Shown: positions 13,716-23,199, numbered from the stretch's first letter. The stretch: 31,252 nt of DNA from Eubacteriaceae bacterium UBA6119 (GCA_002423395.1 DIVZ01000008.1:227-31478); one strand, 5' to 3'. Made by a program: numbers and translations. The notes: generated by a model from the sequence alone, not told the origin.

Positions 13716-16436
13716 ATGAAGTCAAAAACAAAGAGTAAAATAATAATTATCATCGCGGCAATTGCAATATTGTTGTTTGTTGTTTTCGGATTGAACGGTT
13801 TTTACATTAATTTTATATGGTTTAAAAACTTAGGATATCTGGAAGTGTTTTTAAAAGGTCTGCTTACGAAACTAAAGATAATAGCGCCTTTATTTGTGGT
13901 ACTTGCAGCGGGGATTTATGCGCTGCTTATAAGAGTTGAAAAAAGCACGCCTAAAGGCGCGTTAAAAATAGCTCAAAGCGACAGAGAAGTAAGAAGAAAG
14001 AAAACAATAAGATTTTTTATATCAGTTGCAGTATCATTGATAGCTTCACTATATGTCGCTAATGCTATTTGGTATAGACTGCTGGAATTTATATCTGCTA
14101 CCGATTTCGGCGCAACCGATCCTATTTTTAATAAGGAAATTGCATTTTACGTTTTTAAATTGCCGTTTTACAGTGAGTTATTAAATATCGCATTTTTCTT
14201 ATTATTGATGTCAGCCATCATTACCATTGTATACATGGCATATTTATACGCAAAAAATCTAGGAACGGGCATGTTTGCGACGGGTGAAAATTCAATATTC
14301 GAAGTAAAATCCTTACTTAAAAAAGTATGGGAAGTCGCATCTAAATATGTAATAGTTTATGCGTTTATACTCTTTATATTAATTTCGGTATCATTTTATT
14401 TAAAGAGGTTTGATTTACTGTATTCGACCAGAGGAGTCGGCTACGGCGCAAGTTATACAGACGTTAAAATTATGCTGCCGCTTTACTGGGGTTTAAGCGG
14501 ACTGAGTATATTGGGCGCTTTCGGAATAATTATATTCGGCGTAAAAGGAAAAATAAGAAACTTGATTGCAATACCTGTGCTTTTAATCGCGGTAGGAGTG
14601 CTTGGAAACGTTGCTGCGTTTATAGTAGAAAACTATATTGTTCAGCCTAATCAATACAATAAAGAGCTCACGTATATGCAATACAATATCGACTTTACGA
14701 GAAAAGCTTATAATATTGAAAATGTTACTGTTAAAGAATTTAACACGACACAAGATATTACCTCAAAAACATTAGCGGATAACCCGATAACAATAAATAA
14801 TATTCCGATAAACGACGTTAATCCGACTCTTGATATGTATAATTCTTTGCAGGGTATACGACAGTACTATGTTTTTAATGACATTGATGTAGACAGATAT
14901 TATTTCAACGGTCAGTACAGGCAGGTGTTTGTTGGCGCAAGGGAAATAAATATAAATAATTTAGCCGATAATGCTAAAACGTGGATTAACCAGCATTTAA
15001 AATATACCCACGGATTCGGGCTTGCGATATCGCCGGTAAATGAAGTAACCAGCGTAGGACAGCCTGCTCTCGCCCTTAAAGATATTCCTCCGACTACGAC
15101 TATCCCGGAACTGACAGTTACCGAACCCAGAATTTATTTTGGAGAAGAAGCGGATTCTTATGTAATTGTCAATACAAAAACCGACGAATTTGACTACCCT
15201 CAGGGGGATAATAACGCGGAGACGCAATATAAAGAAAACGCGGGATTATCGCTTAAAGGATTTAACAGAATTGCGTTTGCAATTAACCAAGGAACAGTAA
15301 AAATAATGCTGTCCACAGATATTACTAACGACAGCAAGATACTCATAAGAAGAAACGTAATGGATCGCGTAAAATCTCTAGCGCCGTTTTTAAGCTACGA
15401 TGACGACCCGTATATGATAATCGCAGGCGGCAAGCTTTACTGGATTATCGAAGGGTATACTACAACGAATAAATATCCGTATTCTCAGCCGTACAGCACT
15501 AATTCATCTGTCAATTACATGAGAAACTCGGTTAAAATTGTCGTTGACGCTTATACAGGGCAGGTTGATTTTTATCTTGTAGATAAAAACGATCCTATAG
15601 CGAACACTTATAATAAAGTATACAACGGCATATTCAAACCGATTGAACAAATGGATAAGCAAATATTCGCGCATATAAAATACCCCCAGGAATATTTTAA
15701 TGTTCAGGCTGAAATTTACAGAACGTATCATATGACAAATCCGCAGGTATTTTACAATAAAGAAGACCAATGGCAAGTCGCGACGCAAATTTACAGCACA
15801 AGCAGCGAAGCTCAGCCGGTAGAATCGGCGTATACCATAATGAAACTGCCCGACAGGGAAGAAGAGTTTTTATTAATGCTTCCGTTTACACCGAGAGGAA
15901 AAGACAATATGATTGCGTGGATGGCCGGAATGAGCGATGGCGATGAGTACGGCAAGCTTATAGTATACACGTTCTCAAAACAGTCTTTAGTGTACGGACC
16001 TATGCAAATGGAAAAAAGAATTGATCAGGACTCTATTATAGCTCCTCAATTGACGCTGTTAAGTCAGCAGGGCAAAGGGCTTATTAGAGGCAACCTGATG
16101 ACTATTCCTATTGAGAACAGTCTGATTTATGTAGAGCCTTTATATCTTCAAGCATCAGGCAGCGGACAGCAGAATATACCGGAATTTAAAAAAGTCATTG
16201 TTGCGTATAAAGACCAGATAGTTATGGCGGATTCGCTTTCCGAAGCTCTAAAAAGGCTATTCGGCAAGACTGAGGGGCAGGATACGACGGGAATCACCGA
16301 TTTAACAACTTTGGCAAAGAGCGCCAATGACTTGTATGATAAAGCTCAACAGGCGTTAAAAGAAGGCGATTGGTCGGCATACGGCAGCTACATGGAACAG
16401 CTACAAAGCGTACTGAATCAAATGATAAGCCAATAA
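13716..16436 (+). CDS. UPF0182 family integral membrane protein
   Basis: A 906-residue protein with several transmembrane helices in its first 320 or so residues (visible at about 9-27, 46-66, 103-122, 150-177, 211-231, 255-277, 285-308), then a large exported soluble part. Length and layout match UPF0182. Typical segments are visible: FGATDPIFNKEIAFYVFKLPF, ENYIVQPNQYNKELTY, and the terminal ALKEGDWSAYGSYM. The biochemical role of the family is not established. The ribosome binding site is near perfect (AGGAGGT, 6 bases before the ATG). A strong terminator follows, so the gene may be monocistronic or the last gene of the fbp unit (62-base gap). Confidence 0.93.
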   Translation: MKSKTKSKIIIIIAAIAILLFVVFGLNGFYINFIWFKNLGYLEVFLKGLLTKLKIIAPLFVVLAAGIYALLIRVEKSTPKGALKIAQSDREVRRKKTIRFFISVAVSLIASLYVANAIWYRLLEFISATDFGATDPIFNKEIAFYVFKLPFYSELLNIAFFLLLMSAIITIVYMAYLYAKNLGTGMFATGENSIFEVKSLLKKVWEVASKYVIVYAFILFILISVSFYLKRFDLLYSTRGVGYGASYTDVKIMLPLYWGLSGLSILGAFGIIIFGVKGKIRNLIAIPVLLIAVGVLGNVAAFIVENYIVQPNQYNKELTYMQYNIDFTRKAYNIENVTVKEFNTTQDITSKTLADNPITINNIPINDVNPTLDMYNSLQGIRQYYVFNDIDVDRYYFNGQYRQVFVGAREININNLADNAKTWINQHLKYTHGFGLAISPVNEVTSVGQPALALKDIPPTTTIPELTVTEPRIYFGEEADSYVIVNTKTDEFDYPQGDNNAETQYKENAGLSLKGFNRIAFAINQGTVKIMLSTDITNDSKILIRRNVMDRVKSLAPFLSYDDDPYMIIAGGKLYWIIEGYTTTNKYPYSQPYSTNSSVNYMRNSVKIVVDAYTGQVDFYLVDKNDPIANTYNKVYNGIFKPIEQMDKQIFAHIKYPQEYFNVQAEIYRTYHMTNPQVFYNKEDQWQVATQIYSTSSEAQPVESAYTIMKLPDREEEFLLMLPFTPRGKDNMIAWMAGMSDGDEYGKLIVYTFSKQSLVYGPMQMEKRIDQDSIIAPQLTLLSQQGKGLIRGNLMTIPIENSLIYVEPLYLQASGSGQQNIPEFKKVIVAYKDQIVMADSLSEALKRLFGKTEGQDTTGITDLTTLAKSANDLYDKAQQALKEGDWSAYGSYMEQLQSVLNQMISQ

Positions 16437-16438
16437 TA

Positions 16439-16474
16439 AATAAACCGCACAATATTGTGCGGTTTATTATTTTT
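16439..16474 (+). terminator. Strong intrinsic terminator after UPF0182 gene
   Basis: A 15-bp near-perfect palindrome centred on ACCGCACAATATTGTGCGGT is followed by T-rich sequence ending in TTTTTT. It separates the UPF0182 gene from the htrA leader. Confidence 0.9.
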
Positions 16475-16516
16475 TCATGCTTTATTCAGATTTTTATCAC
16501 AAAACGGGGATAATAT

Positions 16517-16558
16517 ATGAAAAACAATATGCGAAAAGGAACAATAAGCTTTGGATGA
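16517..16558 (+). CDS. Possible 13-residue leader peptide overlapping htrA start
   Basis: A short reading frame (MKNNMRKGTISFG, stop TGA at 16556-16558) begins at ATG 16517 with GGGGA 6 bases upstream. It runs out of frame across the TTG start of htrA (16551). Such an overlap would favour translational coupling, with ribosomes ending the leader re-starting at the TTG. No known leader peptide matches. It may be chance, given how short it is. Confidence 0.3.
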   Translation: MKNNMRKGTISFG

Positions 16559-17813
16559 AAAATATAATGATATAAATAAAGAAGAAATTATAAATGAGCA
16601 ATTTAGCCAAGCTGACGGCGGGGGAAATTTTGATGCGCCGAATACCGATATAAGCGCGATTATAAAAACGGAGAACGACAGTAAAAAAACTAAAAGCAAA
16701 GACGGGTTTTATATAACAAAAAAATTCGCGATTAAATATGTCGCTATAATATGTGTTTTATCAATGCTGTTAGGAGCCGCAGGCGGCGTATTTGCCGGAT
16801 ATTTATATAAAGGAAATATAAATACAAACAGCGTAATGTATCAGTCGGTGGCGCGTACCTCTTCGCAGAGCGGCGATAGTTCGCTGGGATTAAGCACGGC
16901 TGATGTTGCAAGCCAAGTCAGCGCCAGCGTGGTGCAAATACAGACAGAAATAGCAGTCTATTCAAGCCGTATGGGGCAAAGAGTTGAGCAGGGAGCGGGA
17001 AGCGGAGTTGTACTGACGAAAGACGGTTATATTGTTACAAATAATCATGTTATAGATAGTGCAAAAAAAGTAACCGTAATTACTGCTGATGAAAAACAAT
17101 ATACAGCTGCGGTGGTGGGCGCTGATGAGGGAGCAGACATAGCTGTGCTTAAGATTGACGCTACGGATTTAACCCCTGCAGTTTTGGGAATTTCTTCATC
17201 GTTAAAAGTTGGCGATAAAGCTATAATTATAGGAAATCCTTTAGGCGAGCTGGGCGGAACGCTGACGCAAGGTATTATAAGCGCGCTGGATAGGGAGATA
17301 ACGCTTGACGGGCAGACAATGAATCTTCTTCAAACTGACGCCGCAGTTAATCCCGGCAATTCGGGCGGAGGGCTGTTTGATGACAACGCGGAGCTTGTAG
17401 GAATTGTTGTCGCGAAAAGCATAAGCACGGATGTTGAGGGACTGGGATTTGCAATACCGATAGATGATGTGAAAACAGTAATTGAAAACATTATTAACGG
17501 TATAGGCACACAGGCAGGCAGCAAAATTTATATAGGAATATCGGCTGTTGATATTTCGACCAATCAATTAGCGCAAGAGTACAATTTAAGTGCAAAGGGA
17601 GTTTATATAACGCAGGTATACGATAATACAAGCGCAAAGCAGGCGGGGCTTAAAAAGGGCGATTTGATAACAGGCATTGACGGAACTGAGATAAGCAATT
17701 TTACACAGTTTAAGCAAATAATCAACACACATTCAGCCGGAGATAAGATTATAATGACGATTATAAGAGATAACACTGCAAAAACAGTGGAAGTGACACT
17801 GAGAGCCGAATAG
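16551..17813 (+). CDS. htrA: HtrA/DegP-family membrane-anchored serine protease
   Basis: A 420-residue type II membrane protein. It has a charged cytoplasmic N-terminus (1-58), one transmembrane helix (about 60-86), a trypsin-like domain with the triad H166 (TNNHVID), D196 (GADIAVL) and S271 (GNSGG), and one C-terminal PDZ domain (about 325-418). It degrades or refolds misfolded proteins outside the membrane. The start is TTG at 16551 with AAGGA 10 bases upstream; no in-frame ATG gives the whole protein. A two-component pair follows in the same direction, 155 bases on. In Bacillus, HtrA genes answer to the CssRS system, so a control link is possible but not shown. Confidence 0.94.
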   Translation: MDEKYNDINKEEIINEQFSQADGGGNFDAPNTDISAIIKTENDSKKTKSKDGFYITKKFAIKYVAIICVLSMLLGAAGGVFAGYLYKGNINTNSVMYQSVARTSSQSGDSSLGLSTADVASQVSASVVQIQTEIAVYSSRMGQRVEQGAGSGVVLTKDGYIVTNNHVIDSAKKVTVITADEKQYTAAVVGADEGADIAVLKIDATDLTPAVLGISSSLKVGDKAIIIGNPLGELGGTLTQGIISALDREITLDGQTMNLLQTDAAVNPGNSGGGLFDDNAELVGIVVAKSISTDVEGLGFAIPIDDVKTVIENIINGIGTQAGSKIYIGISAVDISTNQLAQEYNLSAKGVYITQVYDNTSAKQAGLKKGDLITGIDGTEISNFTQFKQIINTHSAGDKIIMTIIRDNTAKTVEVTLRAE

Positions 17814-17862
17814 AACATATACACAAATTATTCATAAAATTATCACATTGGCATTTTATAAT

Positions 17863-17900
17863 AAGCAGAGGGCATAAATAACAAATTATATTCTCTGCTT
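17863..17900 (+). terminator. Inverted repeat between htrA and response regulator gene
   Basis: AAGCAGAG (17863-17870) pairs with CTCTGCTT (17893-17900) over 22 bases. No T run follows, so termination would be weak; it could instead be an operator. A TATAAT at 17923-17928 is a possible -10 for the two-component genes, with a poor -35. Confidence 0.4.
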
Positions 17901-17968
17901 AAATTAAATTAAAAAGTTATAGTATAATAAATATATAAAATGAGAGAGCTAAGTATAAGAGGATAGAT

Positions 17969-18640
17969 ATGTATAAGATTCTTATTGCAGACGATGAAGA
18001 AAAGATAAGAGCTATTATAAAAAAATACGCCGAGTTTGAAGGGCATAAGGTAACGGAAGCCAAAGACGGCATGGAAGCTGTATTAATATGCAGAAGTGAA
18101 GAGTTTGACATAATAATACTTGATATTATGATGCCCGAGCTTGACGGATTTTCGGCTTGCAGGGAAATAAGGAAAATGTCTAAAACTCCTGTTTTAATGC
18201 TGTCGGCTAGAGGCGAAGAATACGATAAAATACACGGGTTTGAATTAGGCGTTGATGATTATGTTGTAAAACCGTTTTCCCCAAAAGAGCTTATGCTTAG
18301 AATTGACGCCATAATACGGCGCAGCAGTTCAAAGCAAGACGAGGCGGGAGTGTACAGTTATGATAATCTGAATATAAATTTTAAAGCGCGCGTTGTTAAT
18401 ATTGACGATCAGCAGGTGAATTTATCACCCAAAGAATATGAGCTGCTTTTTTATATGGTAAAAAACAGAGGAATAGCTCTTTCACGGGAGATGATTATAA
18501 ACAATGTATGGGGGTATGATTACTACGGCGATGAAAGAACGCTTGATACTCATATTAAGCTGCTGCGAAAAAATTTGGGGGACTACGCAAAACTTATTAC
18601 AACACTGAGAGGGATGGGATACAGATTTGAAGCAGAATAA
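17969..18640 (+). CDS. OmpR-family response regulator
   Basis: A 223-residue regulator. The receiver domain has the acidic pair D8-D9, phospho-acceptor D52 (LDIMMPE), the switch threonine/serine region (MLSARGEE) and K in VKPF. The C-terminal winged helix ends TLRGMGYRFEAE. It pairs with the kinase gene that starts inside its last 14 bases. Position next to htrA suggests an envelope-stress regulon; the signal is unknown. Confidence 0.95.
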   Translation: MYKILIADDEEKIRAIIKKYAEFEGHKVTEAKDGMEAVLICRSEEFDIIILDIMMPELDGFSACREIRKMSKTPVLMLSARGEEYDKIHGFELGVDDYVVKPFSPKELMLRIDAIIRRSSSKQDEAGVYSYDNLNINFKARVVNIDDQQVNLSPKEYELLFYMVKNRGIALSREMIINNVWGYDYYGDERTLDTHIKLLRKNLGDYAKLITTLRGMGYRFEAE

Positions 18641-20075
18641 ACCAAGCGTAAGGAGCATACTGTTTTTTTATCTGACAATTTTTACGGCTATTATTTTAAT
18701 AGTCTTATGGCTGTTTCAGGTAGTATTCTTAAACAGCTTTTATAAAATGATAAGAGTGCAGAATGTTAAAAAGACAAGCCAGATAATAGAAAATTATATA
18801 AATAACGATAAAGCATACAACAATCTTTATAATATATGCAGGTTAAATGACGTAAGCGCATATATTATAGACATTGACGGCAATGTTATATATTCTATTG
18901 ACGCAATGTCTAAATCGCTTATACATAATTTTACATTTACGCAATTGCAGGGACTGATAAATGAGGCGGAAGAAAACAACGGCGTAAGCATTCAAAGGTA
19001 TTTTGACACCAGCAGCGGCGAAGACGGACTTATGGGAAACAGATTCGGAAGAGCGGAAAGCATAGTATACACAAAGATTGTTACAAATAAGGTCAGCAAA
19101 GATTACGCTATTATTATAAACGCCAATATATCGCCCGTGGACGCGACAGTCGGCACGCTGCGTATGCAGATTATTATAATAACGTCAATAATGCTTGTTG
19201 TCGCGCTGATGCTCGCGTTTATTATGTCTAAGAAGATTACCAATCCGATAATATCTATAAATAAGTCGAGCAAAGAGCTTGCAAAGGGTAATTATGATGC
19301 AGAGTTTGAGGGTAATGACTACAGAGAGATTTCCGAGCTTGGGCAGACGCTTAATTACGCATCAAAAGAGCTGAAAAAGACGGAAGATTTGCAGAGGGAA
19401 CTTATCGCCAATATTTCTCACGATTTGCGCACGCCTCTTACGATGATAAGGGGGTACGCGGAAGTGATACGAGATTTGCCGGGTGAAAATACGAAAGAAA
19501 ACATGCAGATAATAATTGACGAAACGCAACGGCTGGCAAGCCTTGTCGCGGACGTTATGGATATATCAAAAATAAAATCGGGAGTGCAGGAGCTTCGCGC
19601 TTACGAATATGACCTCACGCAAAGCGTTATTGATATAATAAGCAGGTATAATAAGCTTATTGAGCAGGACGGATATGATATCGAGTTTAAATATGATAAG
19701 CATATTTTTGTGAGAGCAGACGAGCTTAAAATTTCCCAGGTAATATACAATTTGATAAACAACGCCATTACTTATACGGGTGAGGATAAAAAAGTTATCA
19801 TAAGCCAGACAGATGCGGAAGACAGGGTAAGAATAAGCGTTATTGATACGGGAGACGGCATAGAAGAGGATAAACTTACAGAAATATTTGACAGATATTA
19901 CAAGATTGACAACGCGCATAAGAGGGCTGTTGTAGGCACGGGGCTGGGCCTGTCAATTGTTAAGGGTATATTGAACCTGCATGACGCGCAATACGGCGTT
20001 AAAAGCGAGGTTGGCAAGGGAAGCGAGTTTTATTTCGAGCTGAAAAAAGCGCAAAACGCCGATACGGATAAATAA
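18627..20075 (+). CDS. Sensor histidine kinase, HAMP type
   Basis: A 482-residue membrane kinase. The first transmembrane helix spans about 10-36 and an extracellular sensor domain covers about 37-180. The second helix spans about 181-200, followed by HAMP (about 200-252). HisKA has phosphoacceptor H265 in ISHDLRTPLTM, and the HATPase domain has NLINNA, DTGDGIEE and GTGLGLSI. The start is TTG at 18627, overlapping the regulator by 14 bases with GGGATGGG about 8 bases upstream, which implies coupled translation. The sensor domain has no named motif I can recognise. Confidence 0.93.
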   Translation: MKQNKPSVRSILFFYLTIFTAIILIVLWLFQVVFLNSFYKMIRVQNVKKTSQIIENYINNDKAYNNLYNICRLNDVSAYIIDIDGNVIYSIDAMSKSLIHNFTFTQLQGLINEAEENNGVSIQRYFDTSSGEDGLMGNRFGRAESIVYTKIVTNKVSKDYAIIINANISPVDATVGTLRMQIIIITSIMLVVALMLAFIMSKKITNPIISINKSSKELAKGNYDAEFEGNDYREISELGQTLNYASKELKKTEDLQRELIANISHDLRTPLTMIRGYAEVIRDLPGENTKENMQIIIDETQRLASLVADVMDISKIKSGVQELRAYEYDLTQSVIDIISRYNKLIEQDGYDIEFKYDKHIFVRADELKISQVIYNLINNAITYTGEDKKVIISQTDAEDRVRISVIDTGDGIEEDKLTEIFDRYYKIDNAHKRAVVGTGLGLSIVKGILNLHDAQYGVKSEVGKGSEFYFELKKAQNADTDK

Positions 20076-20101
20076 AATAATATTATATAAACATTTTAAG
20101 T

Positions 20102-20127
20102 AAGGAAGCATTGAATTGCTTCCTTTT
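20102..20127 (+). terminator. Intrinsic terminator after kinase gene
   Basis: AAGGAAGCA pairs with TGCTTCCTT over 6 bases, followed by TTTT and AT-rich sequence. Confidence 0.8.
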
Positions 20128-20212
20128 ATTTATATAATATTATTAAAACATAATGTAAAGACAGAATATTTGGAGCAGTTAAAAATTTAAGATATTTATA
20201 AGGATGAGTGAA

Positions 20213-21016
20213 ATGAAAACAAAGAAAAAATTGGCGGTTATGTTTATAGCCGTAGCGGTTTTATTTATCATTCCTTTATCGGTTTATGCGGCAGTTGAGG
20301 GTTATGAATACAACAAAGCAGAGAGCTTTCTTAATAAAATAGGCATAGAATTGAGTGAACTTTCCAGAAACGATAAGGAAAAAATATATAAGGATATTAA
20401 ATCGGATTCGTTTGAATACGAAACAACGGTTGACGTGTTAAACGAAAGGGCGCAGGAAATTGGCATTGAAAATGTATCGGCAGACGGAAGGGAAATATAT
20501 GACTCTATTGTAGAATATTATAGTTTGCATTATACTGCGAAAATAATATCTGAGCAAATAAAAAGCATAAAAGCAGGCATGACTTATAATAAAATAATTG
20601 AATCTTTAGGACCCACAAAAGATATAGGCAGTGGACTGCATGTGCTTGTGTATTCGGTTGACGGCGATAAAGCGCTGTATCTGTCTTACGCGGATGGAAA
20701 TGATATCTGCAATCAGTCGGGCGAACAGCTTCTTAAGACGCTGATTGACGCGAAACAGGATAATACCGCTAAAAACACATTCAACGCAACTTTAGTACAA
20801 AGAACGGATAATATGATTTTGGTTTCCTGCCCGACATATGATAAGTTTGATATAATTAATCTTCGGATAACTCAAGATACCGTTATAATATTCAAGGACG
20901 GCAAAAGGGCGACTATTGATGATATAAAAGATAAATTAACTATTACTATATCAGACGTAATAGCCGAGAGTTATCCGCTTTTAGGGACGGCTTTAAAAAT
21001 TATTATCAATAATTAG
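20213..21016 (+). CDS. Exported protein with SmpA-like and DUF3221-like segments
   Basis: A 267-residue protein with a clear signal peptide (about 1-26, cleavage after VYA). The middle holds a short SmpA/OmlA-like or BLIP-like segment (IKAGMTYNKIIESLGPT at 119-135, then GSGLHVLVYSVDGD), a fold found in exported Gram-positive proteins. The C-terminus (about 190-267) resembles the DUF3221 OB-like fold: ILVSC, TVIIFKDGKRATIDDIKD and AESYPLLGTALKIII. I chose ATG 20213 (AAGGA 8 bases upstream) over 20204, whose site would be adjacent. The function is unknown. It lies alone between two terminators and a stretch without features. Domain calls are from pattern memory. Confidence 0.75.
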   Translation: MKTKKKLAVMFIAVAVLFIIPLSVYAAVEGYEYNKAESFLNKIGIELSELSRNDKEKIYKDIKSDSFEYETTVDVLNERAQEIGIENVSADGREIYDSIVEYYSLHYTAKIISEQIKSIKAGMTYNKIIESLGPTKDIGSGLHVLVYSVDGDKALYLSYADGNDICNQSGEQLLKTLIDAKQDNTAKNTFNATLVQRTDNMILVSCPTYDKFDIINLRITQDTVIIFKDGKRATIDDIKDKLTITISDVIAESYPLLGTALKIIINN

Positions 21017-21180
21017 TGAAGCCAACATGCGTTTTAATAAAAGGGGTTATAGTATTTAGTTAAGAAAATCAGTATAATATTATTAACATAACTATAATCT
21101 GAACCATAAAATAGTTAGACGAATACTAATAAAATATAAATTAGACACATAATTGAAAAAAATTAAGGAATAACATTTAT

Positions 21181-21855
21181 ATGAACGAATATTTGACGTT
21201 ACAGTTAATATTTTTAGTAAAGTTGGCAGCGGCGGGATTGTGCGGAGCGGTTATCGGGTATGAGCGTAAAAACAGGCTTAAAGAAGCGGGAATAAGAACG
21301 CATATGCTTGTGGCTATAGGCTCTGCATTGATTATGCTTATTTCGCAGTACGGTTTTGTTGATCTGATAAAGGCAAACGGATATAATTTTGATCCGGCAA
21401 GAATTGCGGCGCAGATTGTAACAGGTATCGGCTTTTTGGGAGCGGGTACGATTTTTGTAAAAAAGCAGTCGATAAACGGGCTTACTACAGCAGCGGGAAT
21501 ATGGGCGACAGCGGGAATTGGCATGGCTATGGCGGCGGGAATGTACATCGCAGGAGCTATTGCTACTGTTTTAGTTTTTATAGTTCAGGTGCTGCTTCAC
21601 AGGAATTTTAAAATGCTTAAGCTGCCTATGACAAAGCAAGTAATAATTAAGGCTGACTGCAACGGAAGCGCTATAGCGTATATAAGAAAAAAGTTTGATG
21701 AGTACAAAATAGAAATAGTAGAGCTTAAGGCGGATAAGGCTGAAAACGGACTGATGGATATTGAATTATATTTAAAGATGCCTGCGGGATTTAAGGTGAG
21801 CACGCTTTTGGATATGCTTACGGATAATGATGATATAAAATTGATTGAGTATTAG
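21181..21855 (+). CDS. MgtC/SapB family membrane protein
   Basis: A 224-residue protein. The first 140 residues are the MgtC domain with four or five hydrophobic helices and the family motifs AVIGYERKNRLKEAGIRTHMLVAIG, QIVTGIGFLGAG and GLTTAAGIWATAGIGMA. A cytoplasmic ACT-like tail follows (about 150-224). MgtC proteins are linked to Mg2+ limitation and to control of the F-ATPase in some bacteria; the role of the Firmicutes members is unclear. The start has AAGGA 11 bases upstream. No Mg2+ riboswitch is apparent in the preceding 160 bases. Confidence 0.93.
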   Translation: MNEYLTLQLIFLVKLAAAGLCGAVIGYERKNRLKEAGIRTHMLVAIGSALIMLISQYGFVDLIKANGYNFDPARIAAQIVTGIGFLGAGTIFVKKQSINGLTTAAGIWATAGIGMAMAAGMYIAGAIATVLVFIVQVLLHRNFKMLKLPMTKQVIIKADCNGSAIAYIRKKFDEYKIEIVELKADKAENGLMDIELYLKMPAGFKVSTLLDMLTDNDDIKLIEY

Positions 21856-21870
21856 TTTATAAGTTTCATA

Positions 21871-21899
21871 AAAAAACACTTCTTATGAAGTGTTTTTTT
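21871..21899 (+). terminator. Intrinsic terminator after MgtC-family gene
   Basis: AAAAAACACTTC pairs with GAAGTGTTTTTT over a TTAT loop; the T run is part of the second arm. Confidence 0.88.
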
Positions 21900-22001
21900 A
21901 TTCGGCTGATAATGGATGAGGAAGAGTGAGATGATTAAAGTGTTTACGATATATGAAATTTATTGTAAAATAATGGTATAAAAGTATATGCGGAGGCGGA
22001 T

Positions 22002-23123
22002 ATGGAACATGAAAAATATTTGTATGAAACCGAGAGTATGAAGACAGATATAAGGACATATATCGCTTTAGGGATGTATAGAGAAGCGTATTTTGAAAAT
22101 GAAGAAAAACAATCTGTTAAAGATATAAAAACAGAAAAAATCATAAACCAAAAGAATGAAGAGATGCTTGAAGCATGGGATAAGATAGACTATTTTGAAA
22201 AAGCGGCAGGCAAGGATATTTATAAGGCAATAGTTGATTTAGAAGAAAAAGAAAAACAATTTATAAAAAAAGCAATTGAGTTTTACGAGCGGAAAACTAA
22301 AGAAAAAACATTGCCGCATAACTTTGAGACACACGCTAAATATGTAAGAAATGAAATCGGGCGCATCCTAAAAGCGAAAGAAGAATTAAATATATCTGCG
22401 GACAATGAAAACACAAAAGAATTAACTGATTATATTGAGCAAAGATATATTAACCTTGGAGGATTAATCGCCGTTTATTCGCTTCAGCCTTATATTGATT
22501 ATTTCACGCCTTCAGAACAGAGCTATATATACGCGGGAAGGATGGCTAAGATAGGAAGCGAGTTTGCCGAAGGAGCGGAAAAAGCGAGAAAGTTCTTAAA
22601 AATGAGCGGTATGTTTAAGAAATCGGAATCGCAGGCGGAAGATATGACAAGAAAAGAGAAAGTTAAAACGTCTAAATTGACCATTAATTTAGCCAAAGAT
22701 GTTATAGATTTTTCGGACAATACTGAAAGCAAAAAGGACACAATGTTTGATAAGCTGGAGGATAAAATTGACGATGTGTTGGCCAAGAGGGGCTGGAAGG
22801 AAATAAAGAAGCACATGAAAAAGCAGTACCTAAAAGCATATCCCGAAGCTGATGATGAAGAAATAGAATTTCAAACAAAGCAAATGTATTATGAAGCTAA
22901 AGATTATTTGTTGAACGAGTATTATGATTCCAAGTTGAAAGAGGACAAATTAAGAGAGAAATTTATACATAAACACGGAGAAGAATTTGATGAGAGGGAA
23001 TTTGAGGAGTATCTGAGCGCACAGATACCGATGTATTATGAAAGGTATGTGAGCATTAGAGATAATTATGATTTATGGTACAGCATTCTTATAACGCATA
23101 ATTTTGAGTATGTGAACAGTTAA
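22002..23123 (+). CDS. Unrecognised charged helical protein
   Basis: A 373-residue protein I do not recognise. It is rich in Lys, Glu and Tyr, has no signal peptide or clear transmembrane segment, and is predicted by eye to be mostly helical. Charged repeats suggest coiled coils at about 30-140 and 225-350. A more hydrophobic patch (LGGLIAVYSLQPYIDYF, about 152-168) is the only globular-looking stretch. The start has GGAGGCGG about 6 bases upstream. It is preceded by a terminator and followed by a 620-base repeat-rich gap, so it seems to be a single-gene unit. I see no catalytic motif. A scaffold, toxin-partner or phage-derived role would all be guesses. Confidence 0.75.
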   Translation: MEHEKYLYETESMKTDIRTYIALGMYREAYFENEEKQSVKDIKTEKIINQKNEEMLEAWDKIDYFEKAAGKDIYKAIVDLEEKEKQFIKKAIEFYERKTKEKTLPHNFETHAKYVRNEIGRILKAKEELNISADNENTKELTDYIEQRYINLGGLIAVYSLQPYIDYFTPSEQSYIYAGRMAKIGSEFAEGAEKARKFLKMSGMFKKSESQAEDMTRKEKVKTSKLTINLAKDVIDFSDNTESKKDTMFDKLEDKIDDVLAKRGWKEIKKHMKKQYLKAYPEADDEEIEFQTKQMYYEAKDYLLNEYYDSKLKEDKLREKFIHKHGEEFDEREFEEYLSAQIPMYYERYVSIRDNYDLWYSILITHNFEYVNS

Positions 23124-23160
23124 AAAGAATAACGGCAATAAGCAAGTCGGAAAGACACAG

Positions 23161-23199
23161 GGGTCGTTCCGTACATTTTTTTGGGAGTGCAAGCAGATG
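23161..23199 (+). repeat. Dispersed palindromic repeat, copy b (partial)
   Basis: GTCGTTCCGTACATTTTTTT then GGGAGTGCAAGCAGAT aligns with 23491-23526 in the full copy d. The GGCGGAACGCC arm is not recognisable here. Confidence 0.5.
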
